Source: Lutjanus erythropterus | Taxonomy: Eukaryota; Chordata; Actinopteri; Lutjaniformes; Lutjanidae | Reading direction: 5' to 3' | DNA length: 64,000 nucleotides | Assembly (NCBI GenBank): GCA_020091685.1 | Contig: CM034605.1 | Span: forward strand, 11,542,218-11,606,217 | Part shown: positions 53,647-60,523 of the stretch, one piece after another | Numbering within the stretch: the first letter of the stretch is position 1 | Layout of the letters: each line of letters opens with the position of its first letter | Notes under the pieces: model-generated | The model's input: the letters and a program-made list of their open reading frames with translations, nothing else | Told to the model about the DNA's origin: nothing | Databases searched by the model: none | Made by a program: the position numbers and the translations under genes

Positions 53647-56600
53647 CAAACATACATATATACATATATAGTATGTCTTTAAACAGACTTGGCATCTTAT
53701 ACAACCTGCCTGAACCAATATGTCTTATTTTATTTCTTCATCTTAAGTAAACTATTCAGTCAGGTAATGATTTATAATGAAAGTAATGCATTTACAGTGC
53801 AGAGCAGTTTCAACCACTTTATCCAAAGTCCAAGTACACTACCTTAAAATTCAAGTTTTTCAAGGATTTCCAGCACCACACCCATATAAACTCTGCAAGA
53901 AAAGGTTTTTTTTTGCTTGTAATTATTTGTTATTTTTGTTTCTATATGCTTCCCTGTTTTTCTCACAGCCACTTTATCATTCATTTACAGTGTCCTTTTT
54001 CTGTGTTATCTCATGTTTGTGTTTCACTTGTTTTACCTGTTCAACTGGTTCATGTGATTGCCTCACATTGGCTAGTGATAGTATAAAGGTGTGGTTAAGC
54101 CCATGTTTGTGCAAAGCCCTGACAAAGAGCTACAGTGGTTGAAACATGTTGGCATTTTAAATAAGTTGGCCACTACAAAAACGTCATGACATTGTTCCCT
54201 TCGTCGAGGGCACCAACTAGTGATTAAATTCTTTGTTGATTAATCTCTTGATTAATAGACTGTTTGGTCCAAGTGTCAGGTAAAAAGTGTGGGTCAGTGT
54301 TTCCCAAAACCCAGTGTGACATTCTTAAATGTCTTGTTTTGTCCACAACCCAAAGATATTCACTTTGCTGTCACAGAGGGATAAAAGAAATCAGAAAATA
54401 CTGACATAGCTGGAGTGAAATTTTTTTGACTTTTTTCTTTAAAAAAAAAACAAAAAAAACACTGATTACTCAATTATGAAAATGGCTAGCAATTGATTTA
54501 CTATTTGATCTATAATCGATTACGCCTAATCGTTGCAGCTCCACATTGTTTGTCTACAGTTGTGTGTACAGAGCAACCAGTTGTTTCCCTTTTCTTCAAA
54601 ACAGTGGCCTTCTTTCCATAATCTAGCTATGTAGGATACCTGGAAGACTGACATATAGCTAGGAAACAAACTACATTAAAAAATGTAAAATGTTTTTTTT
54701 TATTATTATTACTTTTTTACACTGACAAATATATGTACAGCTGTTTATTTTTGATCAAAGCATCTATAAGTGTTTTTACATGTTCAAAATAAACATTTAA
54801 AGAGCAAGAACACAGGGCACGATGCAGTATCAACCGTTATAGAACAGAACGGCTGAATTTCAGATGGCGTTGGCTGCATCACGTATTTTGCAACCTTGTC
54901 GATACAGTGAATTATTATGCCTAAAATTTCTGCCACACGAGGAGCCCTAACTCTTATCAGTCTAATGGACCATGAAGTCAGAACTCCTCCACCTGCACAG
55001 CTTAAATGTTTTCACAGCTCCATTTCACCTGGCATGAGCCGCCAGCTACCTGCCATCATTTTTACATCACACTTTCTCATCCCTCATCGCTTTCTCAATT
55101 TCACTCATTTTCCCTCAGTGGTGGCACACTTTTACACTATTCAACACAGAGAAACTCAAACTAATATGGAGCCAAAACATCCATCTCAGTGCCACAGAGA
55201 TGCAGTTCTGCAGCCCCAATACTAAAAAGGGAAAATATTGACTCAACGGGGTAGCAGCACGGGTGCCAAGAGTCTTTGTGATAGTGGAGCATGGGCACCC
55301 ACACCAGTCTTCCCATAATCCCCATCATTTCCACACTCCACATTCCTAGACAACAGCGTACCCGCGGGGCTGTGCTCAAGCCTCTCCAGGGCACATCACA
55401 CCTAAAGAGATTAGGACACAGAGACGGAGACCTGGAGAATTCGGAAGGGTGTTCAGCTGGCACTATCAGAGCGGGCATCCTGCACCGTCCCTAAACACTG
55501 TGGAGAAGGGGCTGGCCATTTTTTCAAAGGCCCTCGTTCGCTAGACAGCAGCACAACCAGCTGGGCTACTCAGCGCTCCAATTGCCTGCTCCCTCTCGGC
55601 TCGTCTCTGCTCGCTCATATCTGGCCCAGCTTTTCATATGCTTTCATTCTGCAAAATGTGCATTCCCCTGCACAGCAGCTTGTATGCCAGAGCAGCGCAA
55701 ACCTAACAAGCAGAGCCTTCATGCCCTCAAGTCCACATTTACAAGTTTGTAACCTAGCTATCACTTCTAAACACTGTTTGTAATTGTGCAAGGCAGTTCT
55801 TCATAAACTGCATTACAAGAATGTTGGAAAACACACTGGTCTGCAACATAGGAGGAAGGTGCTGAGTGAAACACATTTGGGTCCACTGTTAAGCCTCGTT
55901 ACAAAAGAGTGCAAATTTAATTTATGCATACACACACAAAGTTCAATTCAAACAAACAACCCATATTATTTTATAAGTCAAGGCTTGTTAACAATAGTTT
56001 GTCATTAGAAATGGTGTCTGTATTACCCAACATGATTGTGTAAAGTTTTACAAGAATTTTAAACTTTAATACAATACGAGTATTAAAAAAAAATCAATAC
56101 CTCCTTCAATACAATTGCAAAGAAAAAAAACCCTAGTCTAACAAAATAAGATCTCTTTTTCTATTTTTACATTAACAACAGTGATTTTACAGAAAACTTC
56201 ACTGAAAATTGTCTGGTTTTGCTGCTGCAAGCCATATTTTGGGCAGGACAATACTGAAGACTGAACTGAACTGAGCTCTTGAATGAGCACTTAGATGTTT
56301 TTTTTTAGACCTTTTTAGTCAGAGGCAGACTTACCATTAAGGCACAGTCAGCAATTGCCCCCCAAGCTACCAAGGCCCCCCATAGGATTAAGAAGTTGTT
56401 TTTTTGTTTGTTTGTATTTTTTTTACTTTTCACTAAACCACATATGCTAAAATTGTATCAAAAAGCTTAATTCAAGCTAAATACCATGCCTCAGAGTCCC
56501 TCTCAGCCCCATATAATTGCGCTCATGTTAACCACGTTTGCGGGAGGTATGCTGGGCTTTGAAGCCAGTTTGCCATAATGGCCCAAGTGTGTAATGACAA

Positions 56601-57894
56601 CATCACATAATGCTCTACATTTCAAAAGACTTTTTCCCTATAGACTTAGATTGTGAAAGAAACGGCTGTAAAATAACAGACACATCACAACCACCATGAA
56701 ATGATTTGTTTCACTATCAAGATTTGACCTGTCCAGTCCAACAATATTTATGAAGTCTAAAAGTGCCAAGTAATTAAATCATTTTATCCCATTCAAGTAA
56801 GCAGAGGCTAAACCAGAGGTTAGTTAGAAGGAAATCTCTATTGCACTGGTTCTACTGGTCTCACGATGTGGAAGCATATGTGGAAATTCTAACATGGAAG
56901 TTGGCCTACTGTGTCACCATGTAGCTCTCACTGCTTTTGATACTATAATGAATATTGTATGATTTTGAACACTGTTATCAACAATGACAACCTTTTATTT
57001 TCCTTGTGGCTTCTGAGGAAAAACAAAGCAAAATGAGGAATTATTGTAGATATGAAACAGGCTGAAATGTTTTATATTATATATATTTTACTGACTATGA
57101 ATATCAGATGTTTGGTTTCAGTACAGGTGACTTAAATCATCTTAATCCAGTGGGCTAAATTTTTGGATTCTTACACCAGAGTCTCATTAAAAAAATTTTA
57201 GATTTCAACAAAACCTTCCAGTACAGTAACATAAAAATCCTTCTAAAAGCATTATCAACATGGAAATAAAATCGGATGCACTGCAATCAACTTTCAAGAC
57301 AATTTTAAAAGCTGATAAAACTACATCTCGCTGCATGGGGATACTTTAGCGTTGCTGACACGGACATTGGCATTATCTTAAAAATACTTAGACTCAATTC
57401 TGCCTTCAAAATTCAATCATTAGCAGTAAATGTGGTGTGAACTATGCACTGCAAGCACATGCTTTTGCAGGTGAAATTCAAGCTGTTAATGAAGGCTCAA
57501 CATGAGGATGTCTTGAATCTCAGTCAATCAGTATGTGTACTTTAAAATCAATATAATCAAAATATAGCTTGCTTGAAAACAACCTACTTCATTTGTTGTT
57601 TTGAAGCAAGCTTTACGTTTCTCATGTTAGCACAAGTGTTTTTTATGCTGATGCACCTGTAGCAGCACCACGGACAGCATTCGTTCAGCTGCAGCCGCTA
57701 CAAAGCGCTACATGATTGGCTGCCTGACAACACAACAAAGCCACATGACCACGGCAGCGTTAGCTAGCTGCTGGTTAGCACCAACCTGAGTCTCCACCGG
57801 GGACAGTCCTCTGCACACAGGGCACATACAGGGCGGTGACACAAGCGACCGTAGCGCCTGTCAGTATCCAGCTCGTCCTCTGGTCCGCAGACAT
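24037..57894 (-). CDS. tmem260: TMEM260 protein O-mannosyltransferase, 16 coding exons
   Basis: Seen: 16 minus-strand exons join in frame to a 685-residue protein, all with GT-AG introns and matching phases. Recognisable blocks are a first membrane segment (about residues 9-27), GGDSGE (33-38), AHPPGYPL (49-56), [11 protein letters not shown] (119-129), LCNQHT (170-175), YLPISSYLN (218-226), [11 protein letters not shown] (317-327) and GDLPGNS (423-429), followed by a soluble C-terminal region of helical character. Known of the family: TMEM260 (DUF2723) is a multipass ER membrane enzyme that O-mannosylates IPT domains of plexins and of MET/RON receptors; human loss causes heart and renal defects. 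The acidic GGDSGE loop sits where GT-C enzymes carry their catalytic acidic residues; that role here is inferred. Human length is about 707 residues; part of the difference is a short exon 7. An in-frame stop upstream supports the start. The identification is secure; exact borders of exon 7 are least certain. Confidence 0.95.
24430..24514 (-). CDS. tmem260: TMEM260 coding exon 15
   Basis: Residues 573-601: [28 protein letters not shown] read in pieces, aligning with human MKTPFFIFNLAETA and KAQLYAQAYD. Acceptor TTTCAG, donor GTGAGT. Split Arg codon in, phase 0 out. Confidence 0.92.
24773..24826 (-). CDS. tmem260: TMEM260 coding exon 14 (54 nt)
   Basis: Residues 555 (split Ser codon) to 572 plus two bases: [17 protein letters not shown], matching human [17 protein letters not shown]. 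Acceptor GTAAACAG with a T-rich tract further upstream, donor GTACGG. Confidence 0.93.
24904..25224. mobile_element. 321-bp MITE with 25-bp terminal inverted repeats
   Basis: Left end CTTTGTATCAAATTAGAC continues for 25 bp and matches the reverse complement of 25,200-25,224 at 24 of 25 positions. The interior near the right end has five tandem TCTAATAAAG-like units (25,140-25,195). It lies in intron 13, 77 bp from exon 14. No transposase. Confidence 0.8.
26401..26986. mobile_element. family C foldback MITE in intron 13
   Basis: TTAAAGGGATAGTTTGG at the left pairs with CCAAACTACCCCTTTAA at the right. It contains GCTGTGGACAGGGTCA and its mirror GCTGACCCTGTGAACAG. It ends 25 nt from the exon 13 donor. 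Confidence 0.85.
27012..27188 (-). CDS. tmem260: TMEM260 coding exon 13
   Basis: Residues 496-554 plus two bases. Contains [26 protein letters not shown] and the NWS sequon at 548-550, which is NWT in human. Acceptor TTTTTTTGCAG, donor GTGCGT. A foldback MITE ends only 25 nt into the following intron. Confidence 0.94.
27797..27936 (-). CDS. tmem260: TMEM260 coding exon 12
   Basis: Residues 450-495 plus two bases. [20 protein letters not shown] aligns with human [20 protein letters not shown]. Acceptor TTCTTCCAG, donor GTGAGT. The apparent stop after RNTQ is only reached by reading into the intron. Confidence 0.94.
29217..29388 (-). CDS. tmem260: TMEM260 coding exon 11
   Basis: Residues 392-449. 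Begins the large soluble C-terminal region and contains the highly conserved [19 protein letters not shown] and LVDQE blocks. Acceptor ATCCTAG, donor GTCAGA (unusual C at +3). Split Arg codon in, phase 0 out. Confidence 0.94.
29560..29830. promoter_or_regulatory. candidate intronic regulatory block with TCF/LEF site
   Basis: Unique-looking DNA in intron 10, with CTTGATCAAAG at 29,676-29,686, whose complement contains the TCF/LEF core CTTTGATC, and TGACAG TALE-type cores. Function is inferred from motifs only. Confidence 0.3.
30395..30550 (+). repeat. family E repeat, copy 1
   Basis: GAAAGTGGAACTGTAAGTAT, TTTGGGC, CACCCCAAAATGCA and AATCTTGAAACTT recur in the same order and orientation at 31,300-31,465. 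Confidence 0.7.
30833..31090. mobile_element. imperfect 260-bp foldback element
   Basis: The left arm (30,833-30,930) contains GGAGGAGCTGCAGTT, CATTTCTCTACC, TTTCAATGAGAC and ATATTCAAGGGTTC. The right arm (30,994-31,090) carries their complements in reverse order (GACCCTTGAATATAA, ACTCATTGAAAACG, GAGAAATG, AGCAGCTCCC). Loop of about 60 bp. Confidence 0.75.
31163..31191. repeat. short perfect hairpin
   Basis: TGCCTGCTTG and CAAGCAGGCA are perfect 10-bp arms around a T-rich loop. Confidence 0.6.
31199..31290 (+). mobile_element. fragment of a common teleost repeat
   Basis: TTAAAGGTCCAGTGTGTAAG and GGGATCTATTGGCA match, from memory, the start of a widespread percomorph non-autonomous element. 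Only the first 90 bp are present. Confidence 0.6.
31300..31465 (+). repeat. family E repeat, copy 2
   Basis: GGAAGTGGAACTTTAAGTAT, TTTGGGC, CACCCAAAATGCA and ATCTTAAAACTT match copy 1 about 900 bp upstream. Confidence 0.7.
31669..31841 (-). CDS. tmem260: TMEM260 coding exon 10
   Basis: Residues 335-391 plus two bases. Begins [20 protein letters not shown], matching human ERFWMQSNAVVAVLAGIGL, then a charged loop and a final hydrophobic segment. Acceptor CTTCCTGCAG, donor GTGAGT. A (TG)24 tract lies 17 nt upstream of the acceptor in the intron. Confidence 0.93.
31859..31907. repeat. (AC)24 microsatellite at exon 10 acceptor
   Basis: Forty-nine bases of uninterrupted AC, read as (TG)n in the TMEM260 transcript, ending 17 nt before exon 10. 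Confidence 0.98.
32763..32871 (-). CDS. tmem260: TMEM260 coding exon 9
   Basis: Residues 298-334. Encodes a membrane segment and the conserved [19 protein letters not shown] block. Acceptor ATCCTAG, donor GTGAGC. The last Val codon of the GVV motif is supplied by the next exon, which fixes the donor. Confidence 0.93.
33384..33899. mobile_element. family C foldback MITE in intron 8
   Basis: TTTAAAGGGATAGTTCTGAT at the left and CAATCCCTTTAG at the right, with GCTGTGGACAGGGTCA and CTGGCCCTGTCCACAG as mirrored internal blocks. Confidence 0.8.
34425..34511 (-). CDS. tmem260: TMEM260 coding exon 8
   Basis: Residues 269 (split codon) to 297 plus two bases: [19 protein letters not shown] and a Leu-rich membrane segment ending SFWDR. 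Aligns with human [23 protein letters not shown]. Acceptor CACTGCAG, donor GTAGGA. A TG-rich tract abuts the acceptor, so its pyrimidine tract is poor. Confidence 0.85.
34590..34850. other. unique-looking intron 7 block
   Basis: Contains three TGACAG/CTGTCA TALE-type cores (near 34,681, 34,742 and 34,814). Nothing coding. Possible regulatory element, unverified. Confidence 0.25.
35106..35195 (+). repeat. G-rich tract with quadruplex motif
   Basis: GGT/GGA repeats. Four G-runs at 35,135-35,157 with loops of five, one and four bases satisfy the usual quadruplex rule; a G8 run follows near 35,184. Confidence 0.7.
35685..35866 (+). mobile_element. tRNA-derived SINE
   Basis: Has an A-box-like GTAGCTCACCTGGTAGAG, a B-box-like AGTTTGATTTCAG, then the teleost SINE body (CTGCTGCATATCATCCCC, CCTGTCTGTCC) and the ATAATAAAGGCAACAAAG tail, followed by a CAAA repeat. 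Inserted in intron 7. Not a functional tRNA gene: the cloverleaf is not maintained. Confidence 0.85.
35877..35905 (+). repeat. (CAAA)n tail microsatellite
   Basis: Seven tandem CAAA units directly after the SINE, probably grown from its tail. Confidence 0.85.
36110..36640. repeat. family D repeat, copy 1
   Basis: AACAAGTTTCTGCTCTTG, GTGGGATTTTATACCTGAAC and TTTAGTGTGGTGCTGA recur at 50.4-50.7 kb, and the first block also at 46.93 kb. It ends about 40 bp before exon 7. Confidence 0.75.
36681..36721 (-). CDS. tmem260: TMEM260 coding exon 7 (41-nt microexon)
   Basis: Found by phase and similarity rather than as an open frame: [13 protein letters not shown] plus two bases. It fills the position of the human segment [20 protein letters not shown] but is about seven residues shorter. 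Acceptor TGTTTACAG, donor GTGAGT. NLT at 263-265 is a potential sequon. Phase 0 in and 2 out is the only phase that joins exons 6 and 8. Confidence 0.8.
36866..37045 (-). CDS. tmem260: TMEM260 coding exon 6
   Basis: Residues 196-255, exactly 60 codons. Encodes ELSLRSL, a membrane segment, then [12 protein letters not shown] and [10 protein letters not shown], close to the human sequence at these positions. Acceptor CTCCACAG, donor GTATGC. Phase 0 in and out. Confidence 0.94.
38168..38281 (-). CDS. tmem260: TMEM260 coding exon 5
   Basis: Residues 158-195, exactly 38 codons, phase 0 on both sides. Contains the conserved LGLCNQHT block followed by a hydrophobic segment ([13 protein letters not shown]). 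Acceptor CTTGTCAG, donor GTAAGT. Confidence 0.93.
38377..38554 (-). CDS. tmem260: TMEM260 coding exon 4
   Basis: Residues 98-157. Contains a Gly/Pro-rich run ([12 protein letters not shown]), then [20 protein letters not shown] and a membrane segment. NAT at 151-153 is a potential N-glycosylation sequon. Acceptor CACTGTCAG, donor GTATCT. The preceding split codon restores Arg. Confidence 0.93.
38674..39270. mobile_element. family C foldback MITE in intron 3, decayed
   Basis: CAAAGGGATACTTCAGATTA at the left, CCTACAGTAGG, CTGTTAGTTTGTTCG and a degraded right end (GTGCCCCTCTCCG). Mirrored halves are recognisable. Confidence 0.75.
39769..39963 (+). repeat. 195-bp polypurine tract
   Basis: The + strand is overwhelmingly A and G (GAGAGAGG, GGGGAGAGGGG, AAGAAAAAGGAAG runs) with few pyrimidines. 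Confidence 0.8.
40000..40400. other. unique-looking intron 3 block, possible regulatory element
   Basis: Balanced composition, no repeat hallmarks, several homeodomain-type cores (ACAATTAGG, CATTAATCAC). No exon. Role inferred only. Confidence 0.3.
40609..40654. repeat. (TG)23 microsatellite
   Basis: Forty-six uninterrupted bases of TG. Confidence 0.97.
40840..41440. other. unique-looking intron 3 block
   Basis: GC-balanced, with no recognised repeat except a short CACACG run at 40,990-41,020. Open frames of about 100 residues on both strands have no family resemblance. Confidence 0.25.
41953..42282 (+). mobile_element. family A MITE, near-complete
   Basis: AGGGCTATGACTAATGAC start, TTAATCGATTAGTTGTTTGG, TTGTCCACAACCCAAAGAG, ACATTTAAGAAGCTG and terminal CAGTTGCAGCTCT. 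Confidence 0.85.
42405..42690 (-). mobile_element. family A-related MITE, reverse orientation
   Basis: TTGATTATCAATTATTCG start, AAAATGGCAGAAAATG, TGCTTTTCTCTGTTTATTA, TTATTTTCTGTCATTTGAAG then (GATT)5, matching a related subfamily with the opposite core orientation. Confidence 0.7.
44500..45230. other. unique-looking intron 3 block, possible regulatory element
   Basis: Includes CATTAACTAATTC, AATTAATCACC and a CpG-containing stretch at 44,950-45,060. No exon found. Confidence 0.3.
45880..46460. other. unique-looking intron 3 block
   Basis: No repeats. Contains ATCGATAGTAATTATCATTA and GACTAATTTAAATTG. Possible regulatory element, unverified. Confidence 0.25.
46690..47115. repeat. family D repeat, copy 2 (no nested insertion)
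   Basis: TTTGTCAGTCAGTGTGC, ACAGGATAAAACAGA, AATAAGAGGAATCATTA, AACAAGTTTCTGCTCTTG and GGTACAGCCCTAGAAAA, in the same order as copy 3 but without its 340-bp insert. Confidence 0.75.
47740..48440 (+). repeat. family G dispersed repeat, long copy
   Basis: AATGATGTCACCCAATTG, GAAGTCTCAAGTTTGGCATT, ATCTTGGTTTTTTGCAACC, TTATGACCTATACTGCAGCC, TGTCAATCACACGGTGG and AACAATTGAGACCATTAACT follow in an order I recall from a widespread teleost repeat. Class uncertain. A partial copy is at 17.6 kb. Confidence 0.65.
49890..50760. repeat. family D repeat, copy 3, interrupted
   Basis: Starts TTTTTGTCAGTCAGTGTGC, breaks at 50,003 for a MITE, resumes at 50,343 with AATAAGAGGAATCATACA and ends GGTACAGCCCTAAG. 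It lies just downstream of exon 3, in intron 3. Confidence 0.75.
50003..50342. mobile_element. 340-bp MITE nested in family D
   Basis: TTGGGGCTGCATGATATGGG at the left and AATTGTGCAGCCCTAA at the right are short inverted repeats of the GGGCTGCA type. AT-rich interior, no coding capacity. Confidence 0.8.
50879..51030 (-). CDS. tmem260: TMEM260 coding exon 3
   Basis: Residues 48-97 plus two bases. Starts [17 protein letters not shown], a very conserved family block, then a hydrophobic segment ending in CISVCR. Acceptor TTCTTCTTAG, donor GTAAGC. Phase 0 in, 2 out. It is followed by the longest intron of the gene (about 12.3 kb). Confidence 0.93.
51040..52550 (-). other. intron 2, no repeat element recognised
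   Basis: Contains CT-rich stretches (51,405-51,470) and unique-looking DNA. Open frames up to 163 residues on the minus strand are low complexity with no family match. Nothing else supported. Confidence 0.5.
52558..52589 (-). CDS. tmem260: TMEM260 coding exon 2 (32-nt microexon)
   Basis: Encodes the end of codon 37 and residues to 47 ([11 protein letters not shown]), matching the family GDSGELITAAHELG segment. Acceptor is TTCCACAG and donor GTAAGT. Phase 1 in, phase 0 out, consistent with both neighbours. It carries the Glu of the acidic GGDSGE loop. Confidence 0.9.
53587..53645. repeat. (CA)24(TA)6 compound microsatellite
   Basis: Forty-eight bases of CA followed by TA units, in intron 1. 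Confidence 0.97.
54211..54542 (+). mobile_element. family A MITE, near-complete
   Basis: CACCAACTAGTGATTAAATT start, TCTTGTTTTGTCCACAACCC, CAGAGGGATAAAAGAAATC and terminal CTAATCGTTGCAGCTCC. Intron 1. Confidence 0.85.
54545..57700 (-). other. intron 1 remainder, no gene seen
   Basis: AT-rich with a unique-looking block at 55,480-55,720 and a repeat-like phrase (GCAGACTTACCATTAAGG near 56,327). No exon, RNA gene or intact mobile element is supported. Confidence 0.45.
57786..57894 (-). CDS. tmem260: TMEM260 coding exon 1 (start codon)
   Basis: Encodes residues 1-36 plus the first base of codon 37. It begins MSADQRTSW, runs through a hydrophobic stretch (first membrane segment) and ends in PGGDS, which joins exon 2 to make GGDSGE. 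The ATG has A at -3, and an in-frame TAG lies upstream at 57,949-57,951, so no longer N-terminus is possible without another exon. The donor is GTTGGT, weaker than usual. The N-terminus is shorter than in human, which has a Gly/Arg-rich leader. Confidence 0.9.
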
Positions 57895-58330
57895 GTTTCT
57901 CTTTGGATAAATACCGTCAGTTTCCAAACAACTGCTTCTGCCGACTGACTAGCGAGCTAGCTAACATTAGCATCCATGCATTGTGAGCGCTCCATGAGGA
58001 CGGCAGCTAGAGCTGCAAAATACCAGTTACCTGAAAACAGACGTCAGCTTAGAGCTGGATTAAAGTTGATATGAAGCCAAGTAAAGGTACAGCTTTATGG
58101 TCTTATTTATGCAAGCTCGACAGTTAGCTAAATCAAAACCTTTCTGTTCCCGGGAAGCGCAACCAAAGTCTCGCCAACAACGAGCTAAACTCGCGATACT
58201 ACCGGACGCGCCATTCCTAAAAGTTACAGCAAGTAGTGAGATTTATAATGTAGCCGGATTATATAACAATTTGTTTTAGTTGCGACGGTGGAAGACAAGT
58301 GTTTTCTCCCCGGACCGGATGTGTTGTTTG
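57895..58330 (-). promoter_or_regulatory. tmem260: TMEM260 5' UTR and probable CpG-rich promoter
   Basis: Upstream of the start codon, CpG frequency rises (58,150-58,215 and 57,840-57,960) compared with the AT-rich surroundings. There is no convincing TATA box. A palindromic TTCCCGGGAA lies at 58,147-58,156, a TCGCGA core at 58,191-58,196, and an ETS-like ACCGGATGTG at 58,314-58,323. Such a composition suits a broadly expressed housekeeping promoter. The transcription start is not determinable from sequence alone. Confidence 0.55.
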
Positions 58331-58814
58331 TGAAATCCCACTGACAGCACATCCTGGTTCACTGTGACTGTGAGGAATGAAGAGCTGAGATTTCTCTCAT
58401 CTTTCTGTTCACATGTGTAAAAGAGGGAGGGTCTGTACCTGTTGCCTGCAAGCACAACCACTGCTGTGTGTAGTGTACATTCATCTTAAAATACCCTGTA
58501 GTGGAAGAAGAACACGACTCAGAAGCTTTATCTAAGTAAAAATAGAAATATTACAAGTAAAGTAATGAATTCAACATCTTACTCAAACTATCAATGTATT
58601 ACATTAAATTTTACTTAAAACACCAAAATAAAAGTACCTTTCATGTTGAATGGCCCATTTCAGAATAAAACAGATTTATTATATAACCCTGGTGGCAAAA
58701 AAGTAAATTAAAACAAGATGCAATTATTTGCAGACTATATTTTACTGAATATAGTACAAAGACAAGATATTTAATGTTAATAAACTTTATTGTTTTTGTA
58801 AATAAACACTGATT

Positions 58815-59350
58815 CTGAATTTGATTACTGCAACATTTTCCAAAAAAGCTGGGACATGGGCATCTTTACCACTGTGTTACATCACCTTTTCCTTTAACAG
58901 TATTTCATAAGGACAGTGATTGTTGAAGTTTTGAAAGTAAAAATCTTTCCTGTTTTTGCTTTACATACAGCTTCAGTTGCTCAACAGTCTGGGGGCTCTT
59001 TTGTTGTATTTTTTGCTTCATAATGCACCACACATTTTCAACAGGAGACAGGTCTGGAATGCAGACAGGCCAGTCTAGTAGTTGCAACTTTACTATGAAG
59101 CTATACTGTGGCTTGGAATTATCTTGCTGAATGAACGGGGCCTCACAGATGTGGCAGTTATCCATGATGCCACTGGTACTAATACACCCTTAAACCATCA
59201 CACATGCTGGCTTTTGAACTTTGTGCTGGTAACAATCTGGATGGTCCAGCCCAGAGGACTTTTAAAAACAATCTGAAATGTGGATTCAGGACATATTTAC
59301 TTTTTCCATCTGTCCATCTCCGATGAGCTCAGGCCCAACTAGCAGAGCCT
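58815..59350 (-). pseudogene. decayed Tc1/mariner-like transposase fragment
   Basis: The minus strand translates to FIQQDNSKPQYS, then LDWPVCIPDLSPVENVW and MKQKI, the C-terminal half of a Tc1-type transposase (second catalytic Asp in the QQDN block, Glu of the DDE triad in VENVW). Upstream coding is broken by frameshifts and deletions, and sequence past about 59,350 is lost. Non-functional remnant. Confidence 0.8.
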
Positions 59351-60520
59351 TTCCAGTGAGCCAACATGGACAGTACAGCAGCACCCTGACAAAGTTTGTC
59401 CCGAGTGGAACCAAATCTTAATTAATATCATTGGTAACATCTGTTTTTACTCTGCTACTTCATGTCAAATGGCTGCTGTGAACACAGTCCAAACCTACCA
59501 CCGTGGCGCAGCCTGCACTTTTTCACATTTGACTGTGACTAAACGTGTCCTTCATTCTTCGCACTATTGCTCTGTTGTTGCAGATGCCGGAGAAACCTGT
59601 TTTCTCAGCGGACTGAGCTGTCGAAGAATCAGGTGATGCTCGATGCATTACAAGGGGTTCAATACAGAGGGCCAGCTTAAGAGTGTTGACATTCCAAGGT
59701 AAACCCAAACTCAAACATAGCTGCTTGTCTTATCCGATTTGGAGCTTTTAGAAAAAAAAGAAAAAGCTCCACGCCATGGTCATCATAGTCCTGTTTAAAC
59801 TCCCGCAAGTTGAAGAATGATGGAGGGATTAATCTGAAATTCCTAATAGATGTCTAATGTGACCAGAATTTTCTAAAAACAAAGAAAAGGTAGTTTTTGT
59901 GGAATACTGGCAGCAAACAGACACTTTAAATATTATAGTAAGAGTGATACTTTTCATTTAAACATTATCATACTAGTTTCAGCAGCTAATACACAATTAA
60001 TTGTAGCAGAAAAGCACCAGATTATAAGTTAAACAAGATACAGGCACCCATAAATGTCTCACAAGTGTCCATATTTCCCAGGTTGAAGGGTGACTGTAAT
60101 AAAGAAATTGCCCTATTGAACTGATAATAATCCCAGCCCACCGTAAATGAGTCTGATCCCTCAGTAAATTGAGCCCTTGGTGAGGTGGAGTGGTGTCAGC
60201 ACCTAGCCAACTCTCGGATGGCTCTCTAATCCTCGCTTCCCTCTCACCACCACCCTCATCGTCTAATCAGTCTTGAACACACACACACACAACGCTCACA
60301 CCCGTCTGACACACACACACACACACACCCAAGTACTCACCCTTCCTCACACTCGGGCTCAGCCATCTCTTCAGTGTGATGTCACTGCTAATCCACGCTT
60401 GGTTATCCGCTGGGCTGCAGTGCTGCCAGAGGGATGTGGGGAGGAGATGGAGTGAGTTTGGGGAGGTGGAGGGGGGTAATCAGGCACGTGATAAAGTCTT
60501 CTCACTAAAACCACCACTTC
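59351..60520. other. upstream flank, no gene seen
   Basis: AT-rich DNA with CA-rich stretches at 60,275-60,328. No exon or RNA gene supported. Confidence 0.5.
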
Positions 60521-60523
60521 CAT

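Noticed and set aside
58097-58279. Short + strand frame divergent from TMEM260
   Set aside because: Sixty residues, no domain, lies in the CpG-rich promoter and 5' UTR.
58276-58461. 61-residue minus-strand frame upstream of the TMEM260 start as an N-terminal extension
   Set aside because: A stop in frame at 57,949-57,951 separates it from the coding start and no splice bridge is evident.
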